Positions 53,203 to 62,052 of a stretch of 64,000 nt of DNA are shown here, in pieces (within the stretch, counting starts at the first letter, position 1; each line of letters opens with the position of its first letter). Under the pieces are notes generated by a model. The model made no database searches, had not been told where the DNA came from, and saw only the letters and a program-made list of their open reading frames with translations. This DNA comes from Lachnospiraceae bacterium (GTDB lineage: Bacteria > Bacillota > Clostridia > Lachnospirales > Lachnospiraceae), in the NCBI GenBank assembly GCA_017546025.1, contig JAFYYS010000021.1, forward strand, positions 1 to 64,000, written 5' to 3'. The translations under genes were made by a program, and so were the position numbers.

Positions 53203-54750
53203 CTAAGCAGTCTTCCGCTCCGCGTAAGGAAGCAGCTCGAGTATGATGACCGCCAAAAGATAAAAGACGATGCAGCACGCAATCGCAAACAGCGGATACA
53301 TCGTGCGGTTGCCGATGGTCTGAAAGACTTCTGCGAGATCCCGTACGCCGATGCATCCCGCAACCGTCGTCCACTGAAGCATCGTTACGGCTGTCCGTCG
53401 TGCCGGACGGGATGCGAGGAATCTGAGTCTTTGCCTGAAGCCGTATGCATTCGGACCGGTGTCATCCAGGTCTGCATCATTTTCTGTTGTTTCCGCAGTT
53501 GCCTCAGCGTCCTTTCCCGAGGCCGATGCCTCATACAGCAGACCCGCGCCGTTTAAGCCGATTCCTAGCGCCGCCGGGATGAGTAACGGTATGTGAACTC
53601 CCGCGAGCACAACGCCGCCGAGAAGCAGTAAAAGAAGCGGTACCGGAATGCTCCGGAATATGTATGCTAGTCCCGCAGCTGTCTTTTGCAGCACTGTCTT
53701 CGGGCTCTCCGAAAGTGCCTTCAGCGCAAGCCAGAATAGCGAAGCGATGACACAGGCAAGAAGCATCAAAACTGCCGTGGTGATAACAGCGGAAATAATC
53801 TGCCGATACGCACCGCCGGAAATCAGATTGTCCTTAATCACATTCATCCATCCGCTCACTTTCCTGCCCTCCTTTCGCATCAGTAAACGATATTCCTTCA
53901 CGCCGAAATAACCTGTCGACGTAAGGTATTTCGGCGTCGTCAGCGAGTGGTTCTCACTCGTCGCGCCGACACAAAGCATATCGACCCGCCCTGCCATCAG
54001 GCTGACGTAGGCCGTTTCTTCCTGCAGATTTACAAACACCGGCCGGTACCCGAGGCTTTCGGCCAAAGCACCTGCAATCTCCGCTGCCGCGCCATGCGCC
54101 GTCCCGCCTTCGTAAACCGCAAGAGGCGGTACCGCCCCGGTGACTCCGATATAAAAATTCCGTCCCGCCTTCTTCGGCGATGTTTCCGCGCGTTCCGAAA
54201 GCATTTCCTTCGGGAACGTCCACGTTTCCCCGATCAGCCCGCGCTCCAGTCCTCCAAGCGCCTTCAGTGCCGCCAGGAAGCTGTCGGCGTTACTCCTTAA
54301 TGCTTCCGATTCAGGCGCAAAGGCAAATGCGAACGAGAACCGTTCTTCTCCGCCTCCGGGCGTTTCGGCCGGGGCAAATGAGACGTACTCTCCGCTTTGC
54401 TCCAGATACTCCGCCGTCACATCCGCTGCCCAGATTGCGGAAACCTTTCCGCAGTCAAGCGCCTTCCGGGCGCTTTCAAAATCCGGGAAGGAAACATATT
54501 CCGGGACAGTCGTTCCGAAATATCCTTCCGCGAACAGCTTCATCGAGTCATCCGGCATGCCGTTTGCGACGCCTCCGACCGAGGACAGGGCAGGTATTCT
54601 GCCGTCCTTTGAAAGAGCCACCCGCACTTCGTCCGCACCGGGTCCCGAAGCCGCTTTCTTTCCTCCCGAGGCTGCTTCTGCAAAGACAAGCAGAAGTAGC
54701 AGCAGGGAAGTCAGAAGCAGGGCAATCCATTTTCCTCGTGGTGAAATCAT
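53203..54750 (-). CDS. GlnP-like binding-protein/permease fusion
   Basis: 515 aa from the ATG at 54750, four bases after the propeller gene stop. N-terminal signal/membrane segment (WIALLLTSLLLLLLVFAEA). Two SBP_bac_3-like domains follow (about 35-190, and about 195-315 with FYIGVTGAVPPLAVYEGG). The last 190 residues form the permease of polar amino acid ABC importers (LAYIFRSIPVPLLLLLLGG, TMLQWTTVAGCIGVRDLAEV). The layout matches GlnP of lactic acid bacteria, which carries binding domains fused to the permease. No ATPase subunit is nearby. Last gene of the operon from 59422. Confidence 0.75.
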   Translation of the reverse strand: MISPRGKWIALLLTSLLLLLLVFAEAASGGKKAASGPGADEVRVALSKDGRIPALSSVGGVANGMPDDSMKLFAEGYFGTTVPEYVSFPDFESARKALDCGKVSAIWAADVTAEYLEQSGEYVSFAPAETPGGGEERFSFAFAFAPESEALRSNADSFLAALKALGGLERGLIGETWTFPKEMLSERAETSPKKAGRNFYIGVTGAVPPLAVYEGGTAHGAAAEIAGALAESLGYRPVFVNLQEETAYVSLMAGRVDMLCVGATSENHSLTTPKYLTSTGYFGVKEYRLLMRKEGRKVSGWMNVIKDNLISGGAYRQIISAVITTAVLMLLACVIASLFWLALKALSESPKTVLQKTAAGLAYIFRSIPVPLLLLLLGGVVLAGVHIPLLIPAALGIGLNGAGLLYEASASGKDAEATAETTENDADLDDTGPNAYGFRQRLRFLASRPARRTAVTMLQWTTVAGCIGVRDLAEVFQTIGNRTMYPLFAIACCIVFYLLAVIILELLPYAERKTA

Positions 54751-54754
54751 AAAA

Positions 54755-56527
54755 TTATTCAATCCTTGCTCCGATAATGTATTCGCTTCGAAGACCGACA
54801 ACAAGCCGGTTTCCGAACACGGCAGGCGTTGACTCGATGTTGGCGCCGTAATTGATTCTGTCAAGCGTCTTTCCGGTCAGTGCGTCGATGAGACATATAT
54901 CCCCGTTTCCGCAGCACTGAATCAGTCGCGCCGAACCGTCCGTGCAATAGGTTAGACAGCCCGAACTCCACGCGTCGCACGGCAGCTCCTTCCGCCACGC
55001 TTCCTCTCCGGTATCCTTGTTAAGAGCAACCAGATAACCGGTGTTGACCGAAGGCGTCTTGGATACGGCAAAATAGATATACGGGGCTGCCGCACCGCTC
55101 CCCGACGCACCCGACGAGAGAATCCCGCCGGCAAGTCCCGAAACGGTGTGAACCTCATAAGGTTTCTTCCAAATGATACGTCCGTCGGTCGCATTCAGCT
55201 TATAAACGCACGCTTCTCCGGTATGATAGCGGGACGTGTGGTATTTGAGCGTCGTCCCGACATAGATTGCAGCGCTGCCGTCCTCCGAAATCTCGAGCAC
55301 CGGACTCGCGTTAATATCCTCCCCGAGATCCTGCACCCAGACGGGTTGCATCGTATTCAGATCAAGACACTGGAATATGCCGCCGTTGTCGCCGAAGAAC
55401 AGGAACCGTCCCCAAACAACCGCGCTCGATTCCGAACCCGAGCCGATATCGCTCTCGCTCGCTTCGAAGCGGTCATGCGCCGCTTTCGAATCATACACAT
55501 AGCGGACAACCTCGTCCGGATCGATGCTCAGCGTTCCCGCTTCCGCATCATACTTTGAGTTAAGCCGCACCGTATAGAGTACGCCGTTCTCACCCGGACA
55601 GATTACCGTATCGGCTTCCGCTGCGAAAACCGGCGAGCTGTCAAAGCCGTGCCATCTGCGCGGGGCGAACGTGTCATTTGCCGCAAATTCATAAAGCTTC
55701 TTCCCGTTAATCAGGCTGTACACGAATATCCGCGCGCTTACCTGCTCGCCGAACGGCCCCGTTGCTGAATCGCCGGAACCGCAAATCAGAAGCGGCATAT
55801 CAGGATGCAGGGAACACGTGCCTTTGAACGTCATGCCGACGTGAATCGGGTCGCGGGTCGCCTTTCCGGTTTCAAGGTCGAGGAAATGAATCATTCCGTC
55901 CATTCCCGGATAGATGACTTCGCAGAGGCCTTCCTTCGCTTTGGCCTCCTCGTAAAGGTTCATTTTGCTTCTCTGTTCGCGGGTCCACCCGACAACGAGC
56001 GGCTGCCCGGTCCAGCCGTTACCGGACCAGTAATTGACACCGTCATCCTTCAAGAACCGGCCGGTTTTCACCTCCCAGTCCTTTGCGAGATGCTCTCCTG
56101 CTCCCGTAACCGTGCCAAATGAGGACATGCTCCGAAGGTAGTTCCCGCGAAACGTAAGGATTCCACGGTTGGGTGTATTCGTTCCGATCAGACCGTCGGT
56201 GAATTCGATAGCCCGGCTTCTTTCATATTCCGTAACAACACTTCCGTTCACGATAACCTTAACCGAATTGAGATACTTCTCCGGTTCGGTCTCCGGCGAA
56301 GCCTTCGGCGTTCCCTTTGCAGTGCCCGCCTCCGCATGATACTCCACGCTGAGGCTTCCTTTGGTCTTCACGAAATAGTTATAGACATAGGACAGGTTTC
56401 CTTTGACCTTTACAAGCAGCACAAAAAAACCGCACAGTACTGTTATCAATACTGCCGCAGCCGCAATCAGAACGACGCGCAGAGCGCACCGTTTTCCCTT
56501 TGCCTGTTGTCCCTTTTTCTTACTCAT
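54755..56527 (-). CDS. Membrane-anchored PQQ-like beta-propeller protein
   Basis: 590 aa. Basic N-terminus, one membrane helix (VVLIAAAAVLITVLCGFFVLL, residues about 18-38), a low-complexity linker, then a beta-propeller (about 120-590) with PQQ/BamB-like blades such as HFLDLETGKATRDPI, LNTMQPVWVQDLG, LNATDGRIIWKK and LNKDTGEEAWRKEL. It should face outside the cell. It starts inside the carrier-protein gene (8-base overlap), so it is made together with the adenylase and carrier. PQQ binding itself is unproven; many such propellers only bind proteins or glycans. Confidence 0.85.
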   Translation of the reverse strand: MSKKKGQQAKGKRCALRVVLIAAAAVLITVLCGFFVLLVKVKGNLSYVYNYFVKTKGSLSVEYHAEAGTAKGTPKASPETEPEKYLNSVKVIVNGSVVTEYERSRAIEFTDGLIGTNTPNRGILTFRGNYLRSMSSFGTVTGAGEHLAKDWEVKTGRFLKDDGVNYWSGNGWTGQPLVVGWTREQRSKMNLYEEAKAKEGLCEVIYPGMDGMIHFLDLETGKATRDPIHVGMTFKGTCSLHPDMPLLICGSGDSATGPFGEQVSARIFVYSLINGKKLYEFAANDTFAPRRWHGFDSSPVFAAEADTVICPGENGVLYTVRLNSKYDAEAGTLSIDPDEVVRYVYDSKAAHDRFEASESDIGSGSESSAVVWGRFLFFGDNGGIFQCLDLNTMQPVWVQDLGEDINASPVLEISEDGSAAIYVGTTLKYHTSRYHTGEACVYKLNATDGRIIWKKPYEVHTVSGLAGGILSSGASGSGAAAPYIYFAVSKTPSVNTGYLVALNKDTGEEAWRKELPCDAWSSGCLTYCTDGSARLIQCCGNGDICLIDALTGKTLDRINYGANIESTPAVFGNRLVVGLRSEYIIGARIE

Positions 56528-56753
56528 TCGCGTTTTTATACTCCCGGATCAGACGCTCAATCCCCTCCGCCGAACGCAGACAGTTGCGGTCGATACGGGT
56601 GGGCTGCAACTCGATTCCTGCATCCTCAAGCGCCTCAAACAGCTCGATTACGGCAAGGGAATCCAAAAGCCCGCTCTCGATGAGATCGACTCCCTCGTCG
56701 TACACTGCCTTGTCCTCGCAGATTTCAAATAACAGTTTTTTTACGTCTATCAT
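56520..56753 (-). CDS. Carrier protein (DltC-like)
   Basis: 77 aa. A single acyl/peptidyl carrier domain with the phosphopantetheine serine in SGLLDSLAVIELFEALED (Ser at about 32, DSL motif). Length and motif match DltC. It overlaps the upstream adenylase gene by ATGA and the downstream propeller gene by 8 bases. It is expected to carry an aminoacyl or acyl group activated by the adenylase. Confidence 0.88.
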   Translation of the reverse strand: MIDVKKLLFEICEDKAVYDEGVDLIESGLLDSLAVIELFEALEDAGIELQPTRIDRNCLRSAEGIERLIREYKNANE

Positions 56754-58225
56754 ATGCGTTCAAGCGCCTTTCTGTCTGTTTTGCCGTTCGCATTCCGCGG
56801 CAGGCTTTCCGTAACCGTCACGGTCTTCGGAATCATGTATGCGGGAAGCATCTCAGATAGCTCTCGTCGGATGCTTTCGGGGGTGCAGCTGCTTCCTTTT
56901 TCCGGTACGGCAAATGCCTGAATTGTCTTTACAATCCCGTCCGGATTCCGCTTCGCGATAACGGCACACTCCGCCACGCCCGCAATCCGGTTGATTGCAC
57001 ACTCAATCCCGTCGAGCTCGATTCGGTAGCCTTTGTATTTGACCTGGGAATCGTTCCTGCCGGTATAGTATAAAAGACCGTCGCAGATGTACCCGCCGTC
57101 ACCGGTCCGGTAGCCGTTCACACCGTTCTCGATGAAATGTCCGCCGTCGCGTCCGTCAAGATACCCATTGAAAACCGAAGGGCCGGACAGCACAATCTCA
57201 TCTTCCGAAACGGTAATATCCGTTGCAGCCGAAGCAATCTCACCGACCGGAAGCTCTCCTTCTGCTTCCGTCATTTCCGAAGTAATCTGCACCGCACACA
57301 CCGCGCACGTTGCTTCGGTCGGTCCGTACGCATTGATCAGGCTGATATCCGGAAACCGTGCGAACAGTTTCCGTACGGGCTTCTTCTCAAGCCGCTCACC
57401 GCAGCAGAATATCGCCTTAAGCTCCGGCAAATTCCCTTTCGTAAACGTTTCCTCAATCAGACACAGTTTCAGTGCCGAGGGCGTCAGCACCGCCAGATGG
57501 ATATTTCCGTTTGCGAACACGCCTGTCATGGTTCCCGCCTGACTGCTGTCCGCTGCCGACGTGCCTGCTGCCATATCTCCCGCTGCTGCCGGTCCGCCGG
57601 GAATTGCCGTCCACGTGTGTCCATTGCAAAGCGCGTAATAAAGATCCGCGACACTTAAGTCAAAACCAAGCGCCGCCTGGTTCAGCACATTCAGCTCGCG
57701 GTACTCTGCGAGCGGTCCGAATGACCCGATCCAGCGGGCGAAATTATCCAGATTGGCATACGAAACGGGAACCCCTTTAGGCGTCCCCGTGCTTCCCGAT
57801 GTAAAAATGATATATGCGGTCTCATTGTCTGAGTTCAGTTCTATGTTATCCCGGAATCCGGCAAGTTCCGGCAGCGTAAGCACTTCCGCCTCAATAGCGG
57901 AATCGTGTGCTCCTTCCTCCCTCTGCGAAATCACAAGCGTCGCTCCGGCCATACGGACGGTTTCCGCATACCTTTTTTCAGGTACGGCGCTTCCGACCGG
58001 GACATACGCCCGCTTCGAAAGAAGGCATGCAAGCACTGCCGTAATCTCCCACACGCCGTGGTCTCCGTGAAGGATTACCGGCGAGGTTCCCTGTCTCCGA
58101 AGAAGTCCTGCCGTCTCCGAAGCCTGCTGCCACAGTTCCCGGTAGGTGATGCTCTCCCCGCCGATTCTGCAGGCAGTACGGTCCGGCCATTGCTCCGCCG
58201 CTTTACGCAGCCGCTCAGTAATCAT
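56750..58225 (-). CDS. Amino-acid adenylating enzyme (DltA-like)
   Basis: 491 aa. A complete ANL-family adenylation domain: P-loop FTSGSTGTPKG, GFDLSVADLYYAL, AYGPTEATCAV, YRTGDGGY, GRNDSQVKYKGYRIELDGIE and the catalytic lysine at the end (NANGKTDRKAL). The overall pattern is nearest to DltA, the D-alanine:carrier ligase, but the substrate pocket is not identical to DltA and the insert near 215-240 is rich in Ala and Ser. It starts four bases inside the VanW gene end (ATGA). No DltB or DltD gene is present here, so the usual teichoic acid D-alanylation is unlikely to be completed by this operon alone. Confidence 0.85.
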   Translation of the reverse strand: MITERLRKAAEQWPDRTACRIGGESITYRELWQQASETAGLLRRQGTSPVILHGDHGVWEITAVLACLLSKRAYVPVGSAVPEKRYAETVRMAGATLVISQREEGAHDSAIEAEVLTLPELAGFRDNIELNSDNETAYIIFTSGSTGTPKGVPVSYANLDNFARWIGSFGPLAEYRELNVLNQAALGFDLSVADLYYALCNGHTWTAIPGGPAAAGDMAAGTSAADSSQAGTMTGVFANGNIHLAVLTPSALKLCLIEETFTKGNLPELKAIFCCGERLEKKPVRKLFARFPDISLINAYGPTEATCAVCAVQITSEMTEAEGELPVGEIASAATDITVSEDEIVLSGPSVFNGYLDGRDGGHFIENGVNGYRTGDGGYICDGLLYYTGRNDSQVKYKGYRIELDGIECAINRIAGVAECAVIAKRNPDGIVKTIQAFAVPEKGSSCTPESIRRELSEMLPAYMIPKTVTVTESLPRNANGKTDRKALERI

Positions 58226-59043
58226 CGGATCTCCTCCTCGGGAATCAGCGAATAGTCGTAAACAACTTCGGAATGATTGTCGAGAATCAGTTCCTTGCGA
58301 ATCTCCTCGCCGCTCTTACGGTCAATCACGCTGCGGTACACCTTCGAGATGCGATAGTATTTGTCACCCTCTTTGTGATAATGCGAATCCTCCTCAAAGA
58401 GGCGATAGCGGTACGGGAGCTCGTTAATAGCCCGCAGTTCTCCGCACAGCTCTCCGTTCTCGCACCACACGAGAATCTGCACGTCGGTGTCAAGATTGTT
58501 TCGGAAACGGTAATCGCGGTTGTTGTAGCATACCGACGTCCCGGTTCCGAACGGCACGCGACGGCGCTCATCCGGGAACAGTGCGTCCGAATGATGATGC
58601 AACTCGGTTACCTTCAAAGAACTGTTCAATACGAGCCAGTGAATCATATTGGCCATCTGGCACAGCCCTCCGCCGATGCCCGACGACAGCTTACCCTGAC
58701 GGATATTGAGTCCTTCCTTGTACCCTTTGCGCGCGGTCGGACGTCCTACCGTCCGCCAGAACGAGAATACTTCGCCCGGATGAACGACGATGCCGTTAAT
58801 CTTCTCACAGGCGAGCTCGATATTGGTGACCTTATTCTCCTGCAGGCGCAGGTCTACCCCGTTCAGGCGACGCACCATCACGGAGCTGTGGCTTTTCACG
58901 ATGACCGGGAGCTGACTCTCCCGATACTCTTTCGCGAACCGTCCCCCCGTAAAGAGATCTTTGCATTTGCGCTTTAAGATCTCTTTCTCGGTTGAGATCC
59001 GATAACATGTCGGATTGATCTGACAAAACAACTTTCTTCCCAT
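58222..59043 (-). CDS. VanW family protein
   Basis: 273 aa from the ATG at 59043. VanW domain with the typical core: NKVTNIELACEKINGIVVHPGEVFSF, then GRPTARKGYKEG, GIGGGLCQMANMIHWLVL and HHHSDALFPDE. VanW proteins accompany some glycopeptide-resistance and envelope operons; their biochemical function is not established. The N-terminus has no clear signal peptide. It overlaps the adenylase gene by four bases, so both are translated together. Confidence 0.88.
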   Translation of the reverse strand: MGRKLFCQINPTCYRISTEKEILKRKCKDLFTGGRFAKEYRESQLPVIVKSHSSVMVRRLNGVDLRLQENKVTNIELACEKINGIVVHPGEVFSFWRTVGRPTARKGYKEGLNIRQGKLSSGIGGGLCQMANMIHWLVLNSSLKVTELHHHSDALFPDERRRVPFGTGTSVCYNNRDYRFRNNLDTDVQILVWCENGELCGELRAINELPYRYRLFEEDSHYHKEGDKYYRISKVYRSVIDRKSGEEIRKELILDNHSEVVYDYSLIPEEEIR

Positions 59044-59074
59044 CTTACCCCCACACAGGCTTATAAGCCTCTCT

Positions 59075-59422
59075 TTATCTTCCGGCTTCCTTCCTCCGGA
59101 GCATTTCGTCATACTGCCGGTACATCTTCTGCACGCTGTTCTCAAGCAAATAATAGTGGCAGATGTACGGCACCATAAGAATCAGGAGTGCTACCGTCAG
59201 AAGCAGCAGTCCGACACTCGGCGACGCCACCGCAAAGAAAATCGTGCCGACCGTCAGTATGGCGAAAAGTACAGTCACGATCAGGTGAATCAGGCGCTCA
59301 TGCATAAAGAATCCGATCTGAACAAGATGCTTTTCTATTTCCCTGCCGTAATCAATTCCCTCAGGCGGGTTTGCAAGCATATCGTCAATCTGTTTCAAAT
59401 ACATCTTAATCCGTTCACCCAT
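59075..59422 (-). CDS. Small membrane protein
   Basis: 115 aa from the ATG at 59422; a GTG one codon upstream is also possible. Helical N-terminus (LKQIDDMLANPPEG, YGREIEKHLVQIGFFMHER), two adjoining membrane helices (LIVTVLFAILTVGTIFFAVA and VGLLLLTVALLILMVPYIC) and a charged C-terminus. No family recognised. First gene of the VanW-DltA-DltC-propeller-permease operon, 31 bp before VanW. Confidence 0.7.
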   Translation of the reverse strand: MGERIKMYLKQIDDMLANPPEGIDYGREIEKHLVQIGFFMHERLIHLIVTVLFAILTVGTIFFAVASPSVGLLLLTVALLILMVPYICHYYLLENSVQKMYRQYDEMLRRKEAGR

Positions 59423-59549
59423 CACATGAACCTCCTTCGTGCCGATATTCCATTATATCACACGCGCCTTCGTAAGTAAATGGTTTTTAACTGTGAAAAA
59501 TACCATAAAAACCGCCCGAAAATCCGCCTGAAATCTCCTCTTTTTCACC

Positions 59550-59579
59550 TTGACACTCTCCTATATGTTGTGTTATGCT
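59550..59579 (+). promoter_or_regulatory. Promoter of the pfl operon
   Basis: TTGACA at 59550-59555, an 18-base spacer and TATGCT at 59574-59579, placed just before the riboswitch. Confidence 0.6.
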
Positions 59580-59595
59580 TTAGACAAATCAAAAA

Positions 59596-59667
59596 GATAT
59601 TGTTTCTGACGGTTCAGTGGAGTCCACCACAGGGAAGCAATATCCGTTTTAAGCCGACCGTCTGGGC
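59596..59667 (+). promoter_or_regulatory. ZTP (pfl) riboswitch aptamer
   Basis: P1 is GATATTG (59596-59602) paired with CAATATC (59638-59644), enclosing CTGACGG and a hairpin CAGTGG/CCACCA then AGGGAAG. Then comes the hallmark 3' segment GCCGACCGTCTGGGC (59653-59667). This is the consensus of the pfl motif, which binds ZTP/ZMP, signals of low 10-formyl-tetrahydrofolate. The motif is named after pfl genes, and pflB follows directly. The final GGGC is shared with the terminator stem downstream. Confidence 0.85.
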
Positions 59668-59699
59668 AATATTTTCGAAAGAAAGTATTGCCCTTTATT
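59664..59699 (+). terminator. Riboswitch-controlled terminator
   Basis: A 12-bp stem (59664-59675 with 59682-59693) and T run (59694-59696 onwards). Its 5' strand begins with the GGGC needed for the aptamer pseudoknot, so ligand binding and termination should exclude each other. Predicted behaviour is ON with ZTP. Confidence 0.8.
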
Positions 59700-59763
59700 A
59701 TTTCATAAAACAACGCGGGAACACTTCGACGTGACGAAGGACCGATGTAAGGAGGATGAAGGT

Positions 59764-61995
59764 ATGGAAGCTTGGGAAGGATTCAAAGGTCAAACCTGGA
59801 AAGACGAAATCAACGTAAGGGATTTCATTCAGAACAACTATACGCCTTATGAGGGTGACGGGGCATTTCTCGCGGGCGCAACCGAACGGACCTCGAAGCT
59901 GATGGGCAAGCTCTCCCACCTCTTCGATCTTGAGCAGCAGTTCGGCGGCGTACTCGATATCGACACCCAGCATGTTACCTCGCTTCTTAACTATAAGCCC
60001 GGCTACCTTGACAAGGACAACGAACTGATTGTCGGCCTGCAGACCGACCGCCCGCTTCGCCGCGGCGTGAACCCGTTCGGCGGCCTGAATATGACGAGAA
60101 AGGCCTGCCAGGCTTACGGCTACGAGCTCTCCGAAAAAGTTGAGGAGGAATTCCTTTACCGCACGACGCACAACGACGGCGTATTCCGCGTATACAGTGA
60201 CGAAATCAGAAAGGCCCGTCACGTCGGCATCATCACCGGTCTTCCGGATGCCTACGGCCGTGGCCGCATCATCGGCGATTACCGCCGTGTCGCACTGTAC
60301 GGCGTGGACCGTCTGATTGCCGAAAAGCAGAAGGACAAGGCTGACCTTGCCGCTTCCCAGCCGATGGATGCCGAGACCATCCGCCGCCTTGAGGAGCTTT
60401 ACCAGCAGATTAACTTTCTCGGTAAGCTGAAGGATATGGCGCTTCTTTACGGCATCGACATCAGTAAGCCCGCAACGAATTCGAAGGAAGCCATCCAGTG
60501 GCTGTACTTCGGCTACCTCGGCGCCATCAAGGAGCAGAACGGTGCTGCCATGAGCCTCGGCCGTACCTCGACCTTCCTTGACATTTATTTTGAGCGTGAT
60601 TTGCAAAACGGTGTATACACCGAGTCCGAGCTGCAGGAGCTTCTTGATGACTTCGTCATGAAGCTTCGCATGGCCCGTCACTTAAGAACACCCGAATATA
60701 ACGAACTCTTCGCAGGCGATCCGATGTGGATCACCGAGTCTGTCGGCGGCATGGGTGAGGACGGCCGCACGCTTGTCACGAAGAACTCCTTCCGTATCCT
60801 CAATACACTTTACACGCTCGGTCCTTCCGCAGAGCCGAACCTGACCGTTCTGTGGTCCAGGGATCTTCCCGAGAACTTCAAGCAGTTTGCCACGAAGGTT
60901 TCCTGCGACACCGACGCAATCCAGTACGAAAATGACGACCTGATGCGTCCGATTTACGGCGACGATTACGGTATTGCCTGCTGCGTATCCGCCATGCGGC
61001 TCGGCAAGGACATGCAGTTCTTCGGTGCAAGAGCAAACCTCGCCAAGCTTCTTCTGATGAGCTTAAACGGCGGCCGCGACGAGCGCTACAACCTGCAGGT
61101 CGGCCCGGAGATGCCGGTTTACGAGGACGAGTATCTTGACTATGACAAAGTATGCGAGCGCATGGCATTTTACAGAGACTGGCTCGCCAAGACCTACGTC
61201 ACCGCGATGAATATGATCCATTACATGCATGACAAATACGCCTACGAGAAGACGCAGATGGCTTTGCATGATACGAACGTTCACCGCTACATGGCATTCG
61301 GCGTTGCCGGCCTTTCGGTGCTTGCCGATTCCCTCTCCGCGATTAAGTTCGCGAAGGTAAAGGCCATCCGCGATCCCGAAACCGGTCTCATCAAGGATTT
61401 CGAGACGACCGGCACGTTTCCGTGCTACGGCAACGACGACGACCGCGTTGACCTTCTTGCGAAGGAACAGACCGAGCTCTTCCTCGCAGCGCTTAAGAAG
61501 ATTCCGACTTACCGGAATGCCGAGCATACGCTTTCGATTCTGACCATCACGTCGAACGTCATGTACGGCAAGAAGACCGGCAATACGCCTGACGGACGCC
61601 GCGCCGGCGAGCCGTTCGCACCCGGTGCCAACCCGATGCACGGCAGAGATAAGAGCGGCGCTCTCGCATCGCTCAACTCGGTTGCGAAGCTTTCCTACAA
61701 GACCTGCAAGGACGGCATCAGCAACACGTTCTCGATCATTCCGCAGGCACTCGGCCATAACGAGAAGGAACGCTGCAGCAACCTGATTAACATCCTCGAC
61801 GGTTACTTTGCACAGATGGCGCACCACCTGAACGTCAACGTTTTGAACCGTGAGACGCTGATCGACGCGATGAACCATCCGGAGAAGTATCCGACGCTCA
61901 CAATCCGCGTATCCGGCTACGCCGTAACGTTCAACAAGCTGACGCTTGAGCAGAAGAAGGAAGTCATTTCGAGAACGTTCCACGAAGCCGTATAA
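59764..61995 (+). CDS. pflB: Formate C-acetyltransferase (pyruvate formate-lyase)
   Basis: 743 aa from the ATG at 59764 (TAAGGAGG at eight bases); an earlier in-frame start lacks such spacing. Converts pyruvate and CoA to acetyl-CoA and formate under anaerobic conditions. The adjacent active-site cysteines are Cys406-Cys407 (GIACCVSAM), and the glycyl-radical site is Gly718 (RVSGYAVTF). Full length. The oxygen-sensitive radical is installed by PflA, encoded next. Expression is controlled by the ZTP riboswitch in the leader, which links formate production to the one-carbon pool. Confidence 0.98.
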   Translation: MEAWEGFKGQTWKDEINVRDFIQNNYTPYEGDGAFLAGATERTSKLMGKLSHLFDLEQQFGGVLDIDTQHVTSLLNYKPGYLDKDNELIVGLQTDRPLRRGVNPFGGLNMTRKACQAYGYELSEKVEEEFLYRTTHNDGVFRVYSDEIRKARHVGIITGLPDAYGRGRIIGDYRRVALYGVDRLIAEKQKDKADLAASQPMDAETIRRLEELYQQINFLGKLKDMALLYGIDISKPATNSKEAIQWLYFGYLGAIKEQNGAAMSLGRTSTFLDIYFERDLQNGVYTESELQELLDDFVMKLRMARHLRTPEYNELFAGDPMWITESVGGMGEDGRTLVTKNSFRILNTLYTLGPSAEPNLTVLWSRDLPENFKQFATKVSCDTDAIQYENDDLMRPIYGDDYGIACCVSAMRLGKDMQFFGARANLAKLLLMSLNGGRDERYNLQVGPEMPVYEDEYLDYDKVCERMAFYRDWLAKTYVTAMNMIHYMHDKYAYEKTQMALHDTNVHRYMAFGVAGLSVLADSLSAIKFAKVKAIRDPETGLIKDFETTGTFPCYGNDDDRVDLLAKEQTELFLAALKKIPTYRNAEHTLSILTITSNVMYGKKTGNTPDGRRAGEPFAPGANPMHGRDKSGALASLNSVAKLSYKTCKDGISNTFSIIPQALGHNEKERCSNLINILDGYFAQMAHHLNVNVLNRETLIDAMNHPEKYPTLTIRVSGYAVTFNKLTLEQKKEVISRTFHEAV

Positions 61996-62013
61996 ATCAT
62001 CGGCAAACCCAAG

Positions 62014-62040
62014 TCGGGCGGGAAATCCCGCCCGATTTCT
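62014..62040 (+). terminator. Intercistronic hairpin between pflB and pflA
   Basis: GC-rich stem TCGGGCGG/CCGCCCGA with a tiny A-rich loop, then ATTTCTTT. It may partly terminate, lowering pflA relative to pflB, or protect the pflB mRNA 3' end. Confidence 0.65.
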
Positions 62041-62052
62041 TTCGGAGGAATC

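Noticed and set aside
53203-59422. Canonical dlt operon for D-alanylation of teichoic acid
   Set aside because: DltB (MBOAT acyltransferase) and DltD are absent, and the neighbours are VanW, a propeller and an importer, so only DltA-like and DltC-like are called.
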